DNA of 6,556 bases, taken from contig JAKJAE010000149.1 of assembly GCA_022707665.1 (NCBI GenBank), forward strand, positions 1-6,556, read 5' to 3'. This document shows positions 6,187 through 6,556 of the stretch, one piece after another. Origin of the DNA: Chloroflexota bacterium (GTDB lineage Bacteria; Chloroflexota; Anaerolineae; B4-G1; SLSP01). Under the pieces are notes generated by a model. That model made no database searches and was not told the DNA's origin. It saw only the letters and a program-made list of their open reading frames with translations. The stretch's first letter is position 1. Each line of letters starts with the position of its first letter. Both the position numbers and the translations under genes were made by a program.

Positions 6187-6556
6187 TTGCCTGATCCCAT
6201 ACGTATCGTGCATTTCTCTGATCTCCACATCGGGATGGAGAACTACGGCCGCCTTGATCCCCAGACCGGGCTCAATGGTCGTGTAGTTGACTTCCTGACC
6301 CGGCTCGACGGCGTGGTCTCCTTCGCGCGAGACCATGATGCCGACGTCGTGTTGTTCGCGGGTGATGCATTCCGCTCGCGCAGTCCCGGCACGACACTCC
6401 AGCGCGAGCTAGCCCAACGGATCCGCGCGCTATCGGAGGCCGGCATTGCAGTTGTGCTGCTCGTGGGGAACCACGATGTGCCCGTAGTCTCCCAGCGCGC
6501 CTCGAGCGTCGAGATCTTCGACACACTGGCGGTACCGCACGTGGTCGTGGCTCAGA
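6187..6556 (+). CDS. SbcD/Mre11-like DNA repair exonuclease (metallophosphoesterase), N-terminal part, runs off right edge
   Basis: From a TTG at 6187 there are 123 open codons to the edge of the window. The protein opens MPDPIRIVHFSDLHIGMENY and carries the metallophosphoesterase metal-binding motifs in order: DLH at 12-14, GDAF at 59-62 and GNHD at 94-97. The spacing and the stretch GDAFRSRSPGTTLQRELAQRI match SbcD/Mre11-type nucleases, which work with an SbcC/Rad50 ATPase on DNA ends and hairpins. The rest of the catalytic domain and any SbcC partner lie beyond the window. A TGA in this frame at 6178-6180 rules out an upstream start, and the GTG at 6208 would delete the first strand of the fold, so TTG is the best start. 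It begins 17 bases after dcd, suggesting operon membership. The superfamily is certain. A narrower role, or a non-nuclease phosphoesterase, is possible. Confidence 0.85.
   Translation, partial: MPDPIRIVHFSDLHIGMENYGRLDPQTGLNGRVVDFLTRLDGVVSFARDHDADVVLFAGDAFRSRSPGTTLQRELAQRIRALSEAGIAVVLLVGNHDVPVVSQRASSVEIFDTLAVPHVVVAQ

Noticed and set aside
1..6556. CRISPR array, insertion sequence, tRNA/rRNA gene, toxin-antitoxin pair or phage element
   Set aside because: No direct-repeat array, terminal inverted repeats with a transposase, cloverleaf-like sequence or small paired ORFs were seen. Almost all the DNA is explained by conserved housekeeping-type genes.

Overview
The window reads as ordinary bacterial chromosome with moderately high GC. 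Genes are densely packed, most have clear AGGAGG-type ribosome binding sites, and spacers are short. The gene set is mainly housekeeping: aminoacylation, dNTP metabolism, DNA repair, central carbon metabolism, peptide turnover and one exported protein. The exported LysM plus PA14-like protein with Pro/Thr linkers, the style of the M3 peptidase N-terminus and the ArgS subtype (VSANPTGP signature, short DALR domain) together suggest Chloroflexota (Anaerolineae/Chloroflexia-like). That placement is an inference from family resemblance, not a proof.

Layout, left to right. (1) Minus strand, 1-518: the N-terminal 172 residues of an M3-family oligoendopeptidase that runs off the left edge. (2) 519-720: a divergent intergenic region with a sigma70-like promoter facing each way. 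(3) 721-1962, plus: a secreted protein with a signal peptide, two LysM domains, a Pro/Thr linker, a PA14-like domain, a second linker and a second PA14-like domain. (4) 1963-2058: a short spacer with a good promoter (TTGACA, 16 bp spacer, TATGAC). (5) 2059-2910, plus: a class II fructose-bisphosphate aldolase, followed by a strong hairpin terminator at 2977-3002. (6) 3084-3824, plus: an esterase of the alpha/beta-hydrolase fold with a GTG start. (7) 3857-5563, plus: arginyl-tRNA synthetase with an unusual TIGS version of the HIGH motif. (8) 5609-6169, plus: dCTP deaminase. (9) 6187 to the right edge, plus: the N-terminal 123 residues of an SbcD/Mre11-like metallophosphoesterase with a TTG start.

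The aldolase appears to be its own transcription unit, with its own promoter and terminator. The esterase, argS, dcd and exonuclease genes all point the same way with gaps of about 17-45 bases and no visible terminators, so they probably form one operon. Dcd (dUMP/dTMP precursor supply) and the SbcD-like nuclease fit a loose DNA-metabolism theme. The esterase and ArgS have no obvious biochemical link to them.

I looked for an undescribed system and did not find one. There is no CRISPR array, mobile element, toxin-antitoxin pair, defence cassette or RNA gene that I can support. The most unusual items are the double-His replacement in the ArgS HIGH motif, the two-LysM/two-PA14 architecture, and the TTG start with a decoy ATG at the right-edge gene.
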